A stretch of DNA of 64,000 bases from Pontibacillus salipaludis (lineage in GTDB: Bacteria; Bacillota; Bacilli; Bacillales; BH030062), in contig NZ_BMIN01000004.1 in assembly GCF_014642405.1 (NCBI RefSeq), positions 186,001 to 250,000 of the forward strand. Direction: 5' to 3'. Positions within the stretch are counted from its first letter, which is position 1. The number at the start of each line of letters is the position of its first letter. Below the pieces are notes generated by a model, which had not been told where the DNA came from, ran no database searches, and saw only the letters and a program-made list of their open reading frames with translations. Of this stretch, positions 17,584 to 26,852 are shown piece by piece. A program made the translations under genes and the position numbers.

Positions 17584-19209
17584 ATGACTTCCGTTACTCA
17601 TACAGACGTCCTTATCATCGGGGCTGGACCAGCCGGACTAATGGCTGCTAATGCGTTAGAAAATCAAGGCGTAGACTGGATCTGCTTGGAAAAAAGATCT
17701 GAACCCTCTACGCTGTCGAAAGCCCTAGGGATTCAAGCACGTACACTCGAAATGTTTGAGCTACTAAATGTTCATAGACCCTTCTTAGAACGAGGTTACC
17801 CAGGACCTGGGACGAAGCTGCACCTTGGAGATACCACTCCATCAACGGAGGAGTTGTATCATATACAAAGCCGCTACCCTTACATTCTAATTATTCCACA
17901 AAGTGAGACAGAAGAAATTTTAGAAGAGCAATTGAATCAATCCGGAAAGTCCATAAATAGAGAGCACCATGTCATCGAGGTCTCCCAAACCTCAGAGGGC
18001 GTTTATGTTAAAGCGGATTATAATGGAGAAATTCACGAATACCGTGCAAAATATCTTTTGGCCTGCGATGGGTCACACAGTAAAGTTCGGGAAGCATTAG
18101 ATGTTGATTTTGAAGGAAAAGACGATGGGTTTACATTTTTCCTGGGGGATGTAGATGTTCCTGAATTTAATGACATCTATATCAATGTATTTTTAAACGA
18201 TCGCGGAGCAGCCGCTTTCTTTCCCTATAAAGACGGTAGTTATCGCGTTGTCGGCTTAGACCGCTCCAAACAAGGAAAGCCAAGGCAAGATGAGCTAGCT
18301 TTAGAAGACCTGCAAGAAAGTCTCGATACCATTCTGCCTGAACCACTTCAAGTCGAAAATCCGAAATGGCTCACCTATTTTGGAACCGCACACCGACAAG
18401 TAGATACGTACCGTAAAGACCGCACCTTTTTCGTAGGAGATGCCGCTCACATCCACAATCCTATCGGCGGTCAAGGGATGAACCTAGGTCTTCAAGATGC
18501 CGTAAATCTGGCTTGGAAAATCGATGCAGTCCTAAAAGGCCATGCCACTGACTCGTTCCTAAACAGTTACCATCACGAACGATATCCTATAGGAAAAGAT
18601 GTCCTCCGGGAAACGTCAGCTATGCTTAGAATTGTTTTATTAGATGGGACAGTAGGAAAAATTCGAAACTGGGCTGGCAAATGGGCATTAACCCAAAACT
18701 GGGTTCAACAAAGAGTAGCGAATCATATGTCACATGTATACAATGACTATGATAAAACAGAACAAAACCGTTCGTTACGAGATCCTTCCCTTCCTAAAAA
18801 GGCCCTTCAAGCTGGCGACCGAGTGCCAGATTATCTACTCTTCTTTGACGGAACAACAGACGAACGGTTGTATCCTTTCATTCGAAGACACGGTCATCTA
18901 TGCCTGATCTACATTGACGATGCTCAGGATGAAGCAGTCATTGATTACGCATATGATTTTGCTAGAAAGGTTAAAGAAAAATACTCTGGCCTTATAACCG
19001 TTTACCTTGTAGCCAGAGGAGGAACGGTTTCCTCAGACCCTGACCATGAGCTGCCGATTATTTATGATGTCCATCATGATTTGCAAAGGCATGTTGGTAT
19101 GCGGAATGGTCATACTCTCCTAATACGGCCAGATGGTCATGTTGCTTTTCATGAAACAACATCGAATTCTGAAAATACATTGGCGAAGATCAAACGGTTT
19201 TTTAGTTAG
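17584..19209 (+). CDS. FAD-dependent aromatic monooxygenase (PheA/TfdB family)
   Basis: 541-residue flavoprotein hydroxylase. N-terminal Rossmann motif GAGPAGLMAA (residues 13-22), the DG fingerprint YLLACDGSHSKVR near 156-168 and the ribityl-binding GDAAHIHNPIGGQGMNLGLQ near 286-305 are all intact. Residues about 400-541 form the thioredoxin-like C-terminal domain typical of phenol/resorcinol hydroxylases; no CxxC is visible there. RBS AAAGGAGC. Isolated gene flanked by CPR R7 upstream and a bidirectional terminator downstream; no ring-cleavage genes nearby, so the substrate is open (an aromatic or antibiotic). Confidence 0.88.
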   Translation: MTSVTHTDVLIIGAGPAGLMAANALENQGVDWICLEKRSEPSTLSKALGIQARTLEMFELLNVHRPFLERGYPGPGTKLHLGDTTPSTEELYHIQSRYPYILIIPQSETEEILEEQLNQSGKSINREHHVIEVSQTSEGVYVKADYNGEIHEYRAKYLLACDGSHSKVREALDVDFEGKDDGFTFFLGDVDVPEFNDIYINVFLNDRGAAAFFPYKDGSYRVVGLDRSKQGKPRQDELALEDLQESLDTILPEPLQVENPKWLTYFGTAHRQVDTYRKDRTFFVGDAAHIHNPIGGQGMNLGLQDAVNLAWKIDAVLKGHATDSFLNSYHHERYPIGKDVLRETSAMLRIVLLDGTVGKIRNWAGKWALTQNWVQQRVANHMSHVYNDYDKTEQNRSLRDPSLPKKALQAGDRVPDYLLFFDGTTDERLYPFIRRHGHLCLIYIDDAQDEAVIDYAYDFARKVKEKYSGLITVYLVARGGTVSSDPDHELPIIYDVHHDLQRHVGMRNGHTLLIRPDGHVAFHETTSNSENTLAKIKRFFS

Positions 19210-19214
19210 ATCGT

Positions 19215-19249
19215 AAAAAACCCTCTCCAATCACAGGAGAGGTTTTTTT
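19215..19249. terminator. Bidirectional terminator
   Basis: AAAAAACC-TCTCC and GGAGAGGTTTTTT arms between convergent monooxygenase and DUF4256 genes. Confidence 0.85.
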
Positions 19250-19259
19250 ATAATCTAAT

Positions 19260-19823
19260 TCAGACCCTAACTACACCACGAAAGCCCCTCGCAGCATAAT
19301 AAGACTCTGCTCCGTTATGATAAACAAAGACATGTCCATACCGAAAATCACAGAATAGCGCACCACCCTGGTCTCTTATATCTTCAGGCGTTTGCACCCA
19401 ACTTGATGTTTTCTTATCAAAATCACCAAGCTTCTGCAATGTCCGATATTGATCTTCATTTAGTAATTCTACTCCCATAGAAGCTGCCATATCGACTGCG
19501 CTTGTTTCAGGCTTATGTTTCTTCCTCGATTCTAGTGCTTTACGGTCATAACACACACTCCTGCGGCCTTTAGGACTTTCAGCTGAACAATCAAAGAAAA
19601 CATACTTCCCTTGTTCCTTTTCGTAGTCAACAACATCCGGTTCACCGCCCGTTTTCTCCATCTCATGGAGCGACCATACCTTTTCATCGTAAGCCTCAAG
19701 TCTTGCTTGCACTTCAGTCCAGCTCATTCCATTATGGCGGCTCATATTGTTCTCGAAACGTTCTTTCAACACCTTGAGCAGTTCTTCTTTTTGTTCTAGA
19801 GATAATCCTCTAGCCTCAGCCAT
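19260..19823 (-). CDS. DUF4256 family protein
   Basis: 187-residue cytosolic protein of unknown role, recognised as DUF4256 by WSLHEMEKTGGEPDVV, YVFFDCSAESPKGRRSVCYDR, GVELL-EDQYR-LQ and the aromatic C-terminal VFVYHNGAESYYAARGFRG. A frame extends to 19913, but the ATG at 19823 follows AAAGGGGGTTGCT and begins the conserved part, so I use it. It starts just beyond the DUF3817 stop (22 bp gap) on the same strand, suggesting a two-gene unit. Confidence 0.82.
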   Translation of the reverse strand: MAEARGLSLEQKEELLKVLKERFENNMSRHNGMSWTEVQARLEAYDEKVWSLHEMEKTGGEPDVVDYEKEQGKYVFFDCSAESPKGRRSVCYDRKALESRKKHKPETSAVDMAASMGVELLNEDQYRTLQKLGDFDKKTSSWVQTPEDIRDQGGALFCDFRYGHVFVYHNGAESYYAARGFRGVVRV

Positions 19824-19845
19824 GTAGCAACCCCCTTTAACTATC

Positions 19846-20148
19846 TTAGATATGATGCTTGCGTACTTTAGTATCAAACACCAAATTACCGAAAGGAATA
19901 AACGCAACAGCAATAGCTGAACTTACCCATATAAATGACCATCTAATTTTAAACGTCACATAGGCAATCGTAGCCAAATACATAATAAAGAGCACACCAT
20001 GAAGAGAACCCACGTAGGTTACTGCCTCCGGATAGCCGATCACGTACTTAAGCGGCATCGCGATAAATAACAAAACAAGAAGGGATAAACCTTCTAAAAA
20101 GCCCATTAACCTAAACTGATTAATTGGGGAGCTAAACATAATCTTCAC
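19846..20148 (-). CDS. DUF3817 family membrane protein (YdzA-like)
   Basis: 100 residues with three transmembrane segments (about 12-32, 43-62, 69-88). The pattern FRLMGFLEGLSLLVLLFIAMPLKY with GYPEAVTYVGSLHGVLFIMY is typical of DUF3817, where the invariant Glu-Gly and His-Gly lie in the membrane. Function unknown. Cotranscribed with the DUF4256 gene. Confidence 0.82.
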   Translation of the reverse strand: MKIMFSSPINQFRLMGFLEGLSLLVLLFIAMPLKYVIGYPEAVTYVGSLHGVLFIMYLATIAYVTFKIRWSFIWVSSAIAVAFIPFGNLVFDTKVRKHHI

Positions 20149-20285
20149 TCCAATTTTCTCTCTTAATCAACATACACATTAGTAAGTTTAACACGGATTC
20201 ATTTAACCTGCTTTTCAACAAATGTCCCAATGGAATGTACGTGAAAAGTTGAGTCTTTCACTTGTTGTCTTATAAATACTTATAA

Positions 20286-20325
20286 AAAAAGCACAAGCTC
20301 ACTAAAAGGGCAGCTTGTGCTTTTA
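20286..20325. terminator. Intrinsic terminator-like hairpin
   Basis: AAAAGCACAAGCT and AGCTTGTGCTTTT form a 13-bp stem; A and T tracts flank both sides. It lies between the tmRNA 3' end and the DUF3817 gene and can insulate either direction. Confidence 0.7.
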
Positions 20326-20403
20326 CATTAGATTCAATCTATAAGTCTAGAAGCACACCAATGGTATCCCAGAGAAAAGTTAGAAATAAGGCTTTAAGAC
20401 ATA

Positions 20404-20430
20404 AAAAAACCACCAATTATGTATTGGTGG
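20404..20430 (-). terminator. Terminator at the tmRNA 3' end
   Basis: CCACCAATACATAATTGGTGG on the minus strand followed by a U tract; the hairpin includes the encoded CCA of tmRNA, as in many bacilli. Confidence 0.75.
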
Positions 20431-20783
20431 AGACGGTGGGAGTCGAACCCACGTCCAGAGATATCGTTACAATAGCTTCTACGAGCGTAGTCAGCATATT
20501 ATATTTCGCATACAATTCGACCTACTGACAGGCTTCCTTGCAGCTAACCTTATTGGTCTCTTCGTTCATCCTAAGGTGGCGAATGAACGCGTAGCCCACT
20601 TAAGTTTGAGACCCTTCAATCTACCACATGGGCGATGGCAGGAAGGATCCTCTAGGTCAGCTTATGCAGCTGCTAGAGAGAAATTGTTTTCTTTGCCAGT
20701 TATTATTGGCATGGCGCTTTACGAGTCGCCAATCGGCCCGCTACTAGAGCACGACCTATCCCTGTCGAATCCGTAACGTCCCC
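20425..20783 (-). ncRNA. ssrA: tmRNA (transfer-messenger RNA)
   Basis: About 359 nt. The 5' end GGGGACGTTACGGATTCGAC and 3' end GGGTTCGACTCCCACC..CTCCACCA build the tRNA-like domain with an encoded CCA. The internal tag frame (20662-20697) reads GKENNFSLAAA then TAA, so with the added Ala the tag is A-GKENNFSLAAA, ending in the Leu-Ala-Ala-Ala type degron. It rescues stalled ribosomes with SmpB, whose gene lies 137 bp upstream on the same strand. Confidence 0.97.
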
Positions 20784-20919
20784 ATGTAAATGGTTCCTTT
20801 AACGGAAGATGAGCTCAAAATGGCTTCATCATTTATATGTCGTATCGTTTCAACGACAATACTTAGTATAACATAAAATGAGGTTTTAGCAATGGATACG
20901 AACTGGTATCTTTTGTAAG

Positions 20920-21384
20920 TTAATAACCACTGTTTTTGATAGCACGATCAATGTCACGCTTTGCTTGCTTGCGTTTCAAGTCTTCACGCTTATCATATTT
21001 CTTTTTACCCTTACCTAGACCAATTAAAACCTTGGCTACACCATTTTTAATGTACATCTTTAAAGGCACAAGCGAGTAACCTTGCTGCTGTGTTTCACCA
21101 ATTAAACGGTTGATTTCTTTACGATGAAGAAGTAACTTCCGCATTCTCGTTGGTTCATGGTTGAACTGGTTCCCTTGTTCATAAGGAGAGATATGCATGT
21201 TATGAAGGAACACTTCTCCTTTACTCACACGTGCGAAGCTGTCTTTCATATTCACTCTGCCGGCACGGATTGATTTAATCTCCGTCCCCTTCAGAACAAT
21301 GCCCGCTTCAAATGTATCTTCTATAAAGAAATCATGACTGGCTTTTCTATTTTGTGCGATTGCATTTCCTTTACCTTTAGGCAT
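20920..21384 (-). CDS. smpB: SsrA-binding protein SmpB
   Basis: 154 residues, normal length. It binds the tRNA-like domain of tmRNA and takes the place of codon-anticodon pairing in the A site. Conserved blocks: [27 protein letters not shown] (near 12-38), [12 protein letters not shown], and the basic C-terminal tail [25 protein letters not shown] required for entry into the decoding centre. It is followed on the same strand by ssrA; upstream the plus-strand GNAT gene separates it from rnr, an interruption of the usual rnr-smpB adjacency. Confidence 0.97.
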   Translation of the reverse strand: MPKGKGNAIAQNRKASHDFFIEDTFEAGIVLKGTEIKSIRAGRVNMKDSFARVSKGEVFLHNMHISPYEQGNQFNHEPTRMRKLLLHRKEINRLIGETQQQGYSLVPLKMYIKNGVAKVLIGLGKGKKKYDKREDLKRKQAKRDIDRAIKNSGY

Positions 21385-21540
21385 AAGCGTATATCCTCCT
21401 CAACTTGCGTAAACAATATTGTATCAAAAAAAGACCAGAATTCCAATTATAAAGGGCGCATCAGGCTTTCTAATAGACAAAGAATATGTCCTTGTGAGAA
21501 TATTACAATTGGAAAATTGAACATCGGAAGTGGGTGACCT

Positions 21541-22398
21541 ATGGAAACAGAACTCGTAACACTTCGAAAGCTAACAGAAAATGATTATGACGCTTTAAGA
21601 AACATGAAGACCGGTTTAGAAGATGACTATGTTGTACGGATCTTTCACAACCTTCTCGAACGAGAGAACAATGTCATGTATGGACTTTTTGATAAAGAAC
21701 GAATGATCGCTGTTTCAGGGTATACATTATTCTCAAATAAATTCGCCATGCTAGGACGCCTGCGAACGGATATCCGGTATAGAGGCAAAGGATTCGGTAC
21801 CGAAATCCTTCGCGCCATAATAGAGGAACTGAGAACGATTCCTTCCATTGAATTCGTCAGCGCAAACACACAACTTCACAACTACTCGGCTCGTAAAGCC
21901 TTGACGAAATTAGACTTACCACATGTAACTACCTTGCATCCTTTCATTCTAAAAGATCCACATCTTGTGAAGAGCACACCAGGTGAAGTATGGGATACGA
22001 TCAATACAATAGAAGAAAAACGAAACTTCCTTCAATCGCTAAAGGAAAATGCACTTGGGGCTTTCCCTTATGAAGCCTATTATCCTCTTCCGTTTGATGA
22101 GTCTTTATTTACAGATGAGTACCTGAAAGATGGAACGTTTTACGTCAATTCAGATCGAACCCGTTTCTTATTCTGTAAGGTGGATCAAAAGGGGAATCTT
22201 TATCTCAACTCTAAGTATTTCTGGAATGACCATTTTGAGCAATCGGGACTATTTGAGACGATTCAACATGAATGGTCTAAGCACGAGGATATATATGGTG
22301 CTTGGATGGACGTTTCATCTGAAGCGGCCCATACATTTTCATCCGATGCTTTTGAAACACAAGATCCATGGCTCTTATACGGATTCCGATTATCTTAA
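21541..22398 (+). CDS. GNAT family N-acetyltransferase with C-terminal extension
   Basis: 285 residues. The N-terminal half is a GNAT fold: LVTLRKLTENDYDAL, and the acetyl-CoA loop RTDIRYRGKGFGTEIL (near 74-89) with the R/Q-x-x-G-x-G/A pattern. Residues from about 140 form an extra domain I do not recognise (aromatic-rich, FYVNSDRTRFLFCKVDQKGNLYLNSKYFW). Transcribed opposite to rnr and smpB and inserted between them. Substrate unknown. Confidence 0.78.
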   Translation: METELVTLRKLTENDYDALRNMKTGLEDDYVVRIFHNLLERENNVMYGLFDKERMIAVSGYTLFSNKFAMLGRLRTDIRYRGKGFGTEILRAIIEELRTIPSIEFVSANTQLHNYSARKALTKLDLPHVTTLHPFILKDPHLVKSTPGEVWDTINTIEEKRNFLQSLKENALGAFPYEAYYPLPFDESLFTDEYLKDGTFYVNSDRTRFLFCKVDQKGNLYLNSKYFWNDHFEQSGLFETIQHEWSKHEDIYGAWMDVSSEAAHTFSSDAFETQDPWLLYGFRLS

Positions 22399-22401
22399 CG
22401 T

Positions 22402-22440
22402 AAAACAGGTAACTGCTCTATAGCAGTTACCTGTTTTTTT
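22402..22440. terminator. Bidirectional terminator between GNAT and rnr
   Basis: AAAACAGGTAACTGCT and AGCAGTTACCTGTTTT arms, 4-base loop, T tract after; converging genes on both sides. Confidence 0.9.
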
Positions 22441-22442
22441 AT

Positions 22443-24794
22443 TTATTTTCCGCGCTTCTTACTCTTTTTCTTACCGTTTGGGACTCCTTTGTTTTGGTAA
22501 AAAGGCTTATTCCCTTTTTTTCCTTTGGATCCCTTCTTATCACTTTGACCACGGCCTTCGCCTTGACGCTTTTGCTTCTTAGGACCGTTTGGCTTATCCG
22601 TTCGTTTCGCATGAATCACTTTCGGGCGATCTGGGCGAGAAGAACGATTCTTTTCAGGAGGTTTCATCCCTACAAGTTCAAAGTCAACCACACGTTCATC
22701 AAGATCCACTTTCTCGACTCGAACGGTCACTTCATCACCAATGCGGAATACCTTACCAGTACGCTCTCCGATCATCGCATAAGAGCGCTCATCAAAGTGG
22801 TAATAATCATCCGTTAGATAGCTGACGTGTACAAGTCCTTCTACTGTGTTTGGCAACTCAACGAACAATCCAAATCCAGTTACAGAACTTACGACACCTT
22901 CAAACTCTTCACCGATCTTATCCTGCATGAACTCTGCTTTCTTAAGATCATCTGTCTCACGTTCCGCATCAACGGAGCGACGCTCGCGATCAGAAGAGTG
23001 ACGAGCAATCTCTGGAATTTCTTCTTTCCAGTGTTTACGTGTCTGTTGATCCAGCTTACCTTCGATAATATACGTACGAATTAAGCGGTGAACAATTAAG
23101 TCCGGATAACGACGGATTGGAGATGTGAAGTGGGTATAGAATGGTGTCGATAACCCAAAGTGGCCTAAATTGTTCTCATCGTAACGAGCTTGCTGCATAG
23201 AGCGAAGCATTAGTTTTGAAATTACCATGTCTTCTTGGGTGCCTTTTACCGATTCAAGAAGATTCTGTAGCGCTTTTGGATGAACATCATTCGAAACACC
23301 TTTAACGTTGTAACCAAAGTTAGTGATAAACTCAAAGAAGTGCTGTAGCTTAGACTCATCCGGCTCTTCGTGTACACGGTGAATGAACGGTACATCCATC
23401 CAGTGAAAGTGCTCGTCAACGGTTTCGTTTGCTGCTAGCATAAACTCTTCAATTAATCGTTCAGCTACAGAACGCTCACGCAGAACAACATCTTCTGCTT
23501 TTCCTTCATCGTCCACTAGAACTTTCGCTTCTTTAAAGTCAAAGTCAATCGCACCGCGCTCTAAACGTTTGCTACGTAAGATTGATGCTAAGTTTTCCAT
23601 ATCTTTAAACATCGGAACGAGTGGCTCATAGCGTTCTTTCAGTTCTTCATCATCATCAACCAAAATGCTTTTCACGTCAGCATATGTCATACGCTCATCC
23701 GTTTTAATCACACTTTGGAAGATCTCATGGTTTACAACTTCACCATTAGAGTCAATCTCCATCTCACATGAAAGAGTTAAGCGATCTACCTGCGGATTTA
23801 AAGAACAAATGCCATTTGATAAGCGATGAGGTATCATCGGAATTACTCGGTCAACAAGGTACGTACTTGTGCCTCGATCACGAGCTTCTTTATCAATTGG
23901 AGAACCTTCTTCAACGTAGTAACTTACATCCGCAATGTGAACTCCCAGATGATAGTTCCCATTATCAAGCTTGCGACAAGAAATAGCATCATCTAAGTCT
24001 TTTGCATCTGCCCCATCAATGGTAACAATTTGTTCATCACGAAGATCACGACGATTCTTAATTTCTGAGGGATCAATCTCATCCGGCGTATTTGTAGCTT
24101 GTTCAATCACTTCTTCCGGGAAGTCTGACTGAATGCCGTGTTTATGAATGATCGCTAAAATATCAATTCCCGGATCATTTTTATGCCCAAGAATCTGGAT
24201 AACTTCTCCTTCTGCACTCATTCGACCTTCAGGATACTTTGTTAAGCGTACAATAACTTTATGCCCATCAACCGCTCCATTGTTAGCAGTCTTTGGAACA
24301 AAGATATCATTAGGAATTCGCTTGTCATCTGCAATAACGAATCCAAAGTAGCCATTATCATCGTAAGTACCAACGATTTCCTGTGTACTTCTTTCTAAAA
24401 TACGAATGACAATTCCTTCTGGACGCTTGCCTTCTTCGCCTCTTGAATCCACTCGTACTAAAACACGGTCATTATTCATTGCAGATTGAAGATCAGAATG
24501 GTGAATGTATACATCATCCTTGTCATCTTCATCAGGAATTAAAAAGGCAAACCCTTTCGCATGCATCTGAATCTTACCGCGAATCAAATTCATTTTTTCA
24601 GGAAGCCCGTAACGATTTTTGCGTGTTCGTACGAGTTCGCCTTCTTCTTCTAATTGGTTTAAAGCTTTCATTAATGTTGTAAAATCTTCTGCACTTCCAT
24701 GCTCGATTAACTCTTCAATCTCCTCTACGGATAAAGGCTTTGAGTCATGTTCATGGAAGTATTCGAGTACCTGTTTCTTTAACTGGTCACTCAT
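22443..24794 (-). CDS. rnr: Ribonuclease R
   Basis: 783-residue 3'-5' exoribonuclease that degrades structured RNA and works with trans-translation on tagged mRNAs. Order of domains: N-terminal winged helix ([22 protein letters not shown]), cold-shock OB folds ([19 protein letters not shown]), the RNB catalytic core with [14 protein letters not shown] (Asp cluster for Mg), HRVHEEPD and [15 protein letters not shown], an S1 domain ([31 protein letters not shown]), and a Lys/Arg-rich tail of about 60 residues. A frame extends to 24857, but the ATG at 24794 behind AAGGACGGTGG is chosen. It follows the carboxylesterase gene by 47 bp. Confidence 0.96.
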   Translation of the reverse strand: MSDQLKKQVLEYFHEHDSKPLSVEEIEELIEHGSAEDFTTLMKALNQLEEEGELVRTRKNRYGLPEKMNLIRGKIQMHAKGFAFLIPDEDDKDDVYIHHSDLQSAMNNDRVLVRVDSRGEEGKRPEGIVIRILERSTQEIVGTYDDNGYFGFVIADDKRIPNDIFVPKTANNGAVDGHKVIVRLTKYPEGRMSAEGEVIQILGHKNDPGIDILAIIHKHGIQSDFPEEVIEQATNTPDEIDPSEIKNRRDLRDEQIVTIDGADAKDLDDAISCRKLDNGNYHLGVHIADVSYYVEEGSPIDKEARDRGTSTYLVDRVIPMIPHRLSNGICSLNPQVDRLTLSCEMEIDSNGEVVNHEIFQSVIKTDERMTYADVKSILVDDDEELKERYEPLVPMFKDMENLASILRSKRLERGAIDFDFKEAKVLVDDEGKAEDVVLRERSVAERLIEEFMLAANETVDEHFHWMDVPFIHRVHEEPDESKLQHFFEFITNFGYNVKGVSNDVHPKALQNLLESVKGTQEDMVISKLMLRSMQQARYDENNLGHFGLSTPFYTHFTSPIRRYPDLIVHRLIRTYIIEGKLDQQTRKHWKEEIPEIARHSSDRERRSVDAERETDDLKKAEFMQDKIGEEFEGVVSSVTGFGLFVELPNTVEGLVHVSYLTDDYYHFDERSYAMIGERTGKVFRIGDEVTVRVEKVDLDERVVDFELVGMKPPEKNRSSRPDRPKVIHAKRTDKPNGPKKQKRQGEGRGQSDKKGSKGKKGNKPFYQNKGVPNGKKKSKKRGK

Positions 24795-24841
24795 TATATC
24801 CACCGTCCTTCTCGAATCCTTATTCTTATTCGTGTTATCTA

Positions 24842-25591
24842 TTATTCCACTGTCCAATCAAGTGATTCTAAGAAGTTGTAAATATCTTCGTGAAGTTGGT
24901 CACGCTCTTGCCCTAACGTGATTGCGTGTCCAGACTCTTTATACCATTTAATATCCTTATGATCAGCTTCTACCTGCTCATAAATATAATTGGCACTCTC
25001 CGTGTTAATGACCTCGTCTTGTTCAGCCTGAATCACTAATGTCGGTGCATAAATCGTATCCACTTCATCGTGTACTTCTTTAATTAACTTGCCTAGTTCA
25101 TTGAATGTTTGCGTGGAATCTTCTAGTAACTCGTTCATTTCTTGTTCAATTGTTTCTTCTGATTTTTTCTCTAACTGTTTAAACTCTTTTACGAATTGCT
25201 TAAAGCTCTTCGTCAGTTGTTCTTCATTATCAAAGAACATTGGTGTACACATCGTGGTAATACCTTTTACTTGATTCGTGTACGTCAATTTAAGACCAAG
25301 CACACCTCCAAGAGATAGTCCAGCGATTGCAATCTCCTCGTAGCCAAGGTCTTTAAGGTGTTGGAAACCTTCTTTTGCACTCTTCCACCAGTCTTCCGGA
25401 GTCGTTTTGACTAACTCTTCCGGTGGCTGACCATGCCCTTTGTAGATCGGTGCATGGGTGGTGTACCCTTTCTTTTCTAAAAAACGACCAAGCATGCGTA
25501 CATCCGCAGAGTGGCCTGTAAATCCATGTAGTAACAATACCGCACGATTTCCCGCTTCAAACGTAAATGGTTCTGGTAGTTTGATTTGCAT
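24842..25591 (-). CDS. est: Carboxylesterase (Est, YvaK family)
   Basis: 249-residue alpha/beta hydrolase matching the Geobacillus Est30/YvaK group. HGFTG oxyanion loop at 22-26, nucleophile Ser93 in GLSLGG (91-96), acid in QAEQDEVI near 190-197 and His in KESGHAITL near 224. It hydrolyses short-chain acyl esters in the cytosol. The neighbourhood secG-est-rnr-smpB is the standard Bacillus order. RBS AAGGAGCTGTCTTGAAAG lies before the ATG. The role in the RNA-decay operon is unknown. Confidence 0.93.
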   Translation of the reverse strand: MQIKLPEPFTFEAGNRAVLLLHGFTGHSADVRMLGRFLEKKGYTTHAPIYKGHGQPPEELVKTTPEDWWKSAKEGFQHLKDLGYEEIAIAGLSLGGVLGLKLTYTNQVKGITTMCTPMFFDNEEQLTKSFKQFVKEFKQLEKKSEETIEQEMNELLEDSTQTFNELGKLIKEVHDEVDTIYAPTLVIQAEQDEVINTESANYIYEQVEADHKDIKWYKESGHAITLGQERDQLHEDIYNFLESLDWTVE

Positions 25592-25860
25592 CTTTCAAGA
25601 CAGCTCCTTCTAGCTCATGTTGTAGTATGATTAGTTTTACCCGTTGCACTAATTCAACAGAGGAAATAGTTAGTGGGAATGAGAATGATTTCATGGTATC
25701 ACGAAATCAATCATTTAGCATAAACAAAGTCCATATGCCGGGGAAGCCTAAAAGTCAATTCCCTTAAAATTTTCCTAAAAAACCAACTCTCGTAATCAAA
25801 ATTATGTAAGACTTAGACTCTTTTGATACATCATTATGTTTGGGACTTTCGTTATTTGTG

Positions 25861-26250
25861 ATCCTCTTTAGTTAATTCGGGAGCTGGTTTCGTTAATTTG
25901 AGAGCCTCTTTCGTCAATTCGAGAGCTTCTTTCGTCAATTCGAGAGCCCCTTTCGTCAGTTCGGGAGCTGCTTTAGTCAGTTCGAGAGCCTCTTTCGTCA
26001 GTTCGGGAGCCTCTTTCGTCAATTCGAGAGCCTCTTTCGTCAGTTCGAGCGCTTCTTTCGTCAATTCGAGAGCCACTTTCGTCAATTCGAAAGACTCTTT
26101 CGTCAGTTCGAGAGCCTCTTTCGTCACTCCGACAGCTCTTTAGTCAATTCGAGAGCCTCTTTCGTCACTCCGAGAGCTCTTTAGTCAATTCGAGCACCAC
26201 TTTCATAACTCCAACAGCTGCTTTCGTCACTCCGCACACGCCTTTAGTCA
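25861..26250. repeat. 21-bp tandem minisatellite (about 18 units)
   Basis: Head-to-tail units close to CTTTCGTCAATTCGAGAGCCT. Units in 25861-26127 are 21 bp and so leave an open frame on each strand (ELTKEAL repeats on minus, SRASFVN on plus), but further units alternate between 20 and 21 bp and the frame breaks. No ribosome site precedes the frame. I therefore treat it as non-coding. It sits in the intergenic space between est and secG together with otherwise featureless AT-rich sequence (25592-25860). Confidence 0.85.
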
Positions 26251-26302
26251 TCCCCAGAGCTCTTTAATCAATCCAACCATCTCCCCCCTATCAAGCAAAA
26301 AA

Positions 26303-26332
26303 AATAAGCAACGGGAGATCCCGTTGCTTATT
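26303..26332 (-). terminator. Terminator overlapping the secG stop codon
   Basis: AATAAGCAACGGG and CCCGTTGCTTATT arms, 4-base loop, with an A8 tract on the plus strand (U tract of the transcript). The stem begins inside the last codons of secG. It would separate secG from est, which the minisatellite also splits by about 740 bp. Confidence 0.85.
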
Positions 26333-26564
26333 GATTAAGAATATACCCAAGTAAAAATGTAAGAACAAAGAAAAGAACAGCCGTTACAATTGTTGCTTTA
26401 TGCATAAAAGCATCGACACCGCGTGCTTTTTGCTTACCAAATAATTGTTCAGCCCCTCCAGAAATCGCTCCTGAAAGACCAGCGCTTTTACCTGATTGAA
26501 GAAGAACTAATACGATCATGGCTATAGCATCAATCGCAAGTAATACCAATGTTACCGTGTACAT
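26328..26564 (-). CDS. secG: Preprotein translocase subunit SecG
   Basis: 78-residue membrane subunit of SecYEG with two transmembrane segments (about 2-22 and 54-74) joined by a loop holding [21 protein letters not shown], the SecG signature. The ATG at 26564 is placed correctly from TAGGAGGTGGATCAG; an in-frame GTG three codons earlier lies inside that ribosome site. In many bacilli secG follows eno directly; here enolase is on the same strand but about 37 kb away. Confidence 0.95.
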   Translation of the reverse strand: MYTVTLVLLAIDAIAMIVLVLLQSGKSAGLSGAISGGAEQLFGKQKARGVDAFMHKATIVTAVLFFVLTFLLGYILNQ

Positions 26565-26648
26565 CTGATCCACCTCCTAAAACGCTCTAATACCTAAGGA
26601 TAATGTAGCACAAAACCCCTTCAACGGCAACCTTTTATTAACAGCTTT

Positions 26649-26695
26649 ACTTTAGCGAGGTAAAGGGTGTCAGACACCCTTTATCTCACTAAAGT
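26649..26695. repeat. REP-like palindrome (GGGTGTC/GACACCC), copy 1
   Basis: TAAAGGGTGTCAGACACCCTTTA in the middle with outer ACTTTAG (26649-26655) and CTAAAGT (26689-26695) arms. Same family as 47381-47426, 49774-49837 and 63784-63843. Confidence 0.75.
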
Positions 26696-26743
26696 CGACG
26701 ATCTATTGTGTGTGGGAATTTTTTTCATTGAAGGTTATGATCG

Positions 26744-26780
26744 TTTTTGATATATTTTGATTGGTTTTGAATGTTTTTGA
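26744..26780 (+). promoter_or_regulatory. Four phased TTTTGA repeats, probable FruR operator array
   Basis: TTTTGA ends exactly at 26750, 26760, 26770 and 26780: four direct repeats with a 10-bp period, so on one face of the helix. It lies directly before the fruR promoter. DeoR-family regulators bind such direct repeats; the assignment to FruR is an inference. Confidence 0.6.
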
Positions 26781-26810
26781 TTGCATTTATGAAAGGGCTT
26801 CCTTTATATT
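26781..26810 (+). promoter_or_regulatory. Probable SigA promoter of the fru-pts operon
   Basis: TTGCAT (26781-26786), 17-18 bp spacer, TTATATT (26804-26810), about 43 bp before fruR, immediately downstream of the TTTTGA array. Confidence 0.55.
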
Positions 26811-26852
26811 AATAGTAGGAATTCATTTTACATTAGCTCGGAGGTCTACATT

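Noticed and set aside
25852-26127. Open frame of 91 codons (ELTKEAL repeats) as a coiled-coil protein
   Set aside because: It is produced by the 21-bp tandem repeat; both strands are open, the array continues past the frame with 20-bp units that break it, and there is no ribosome site.
25861-26250. CRISPR array
   Set aside because: Units are contiguous with no spacers, and no cas genes are present.
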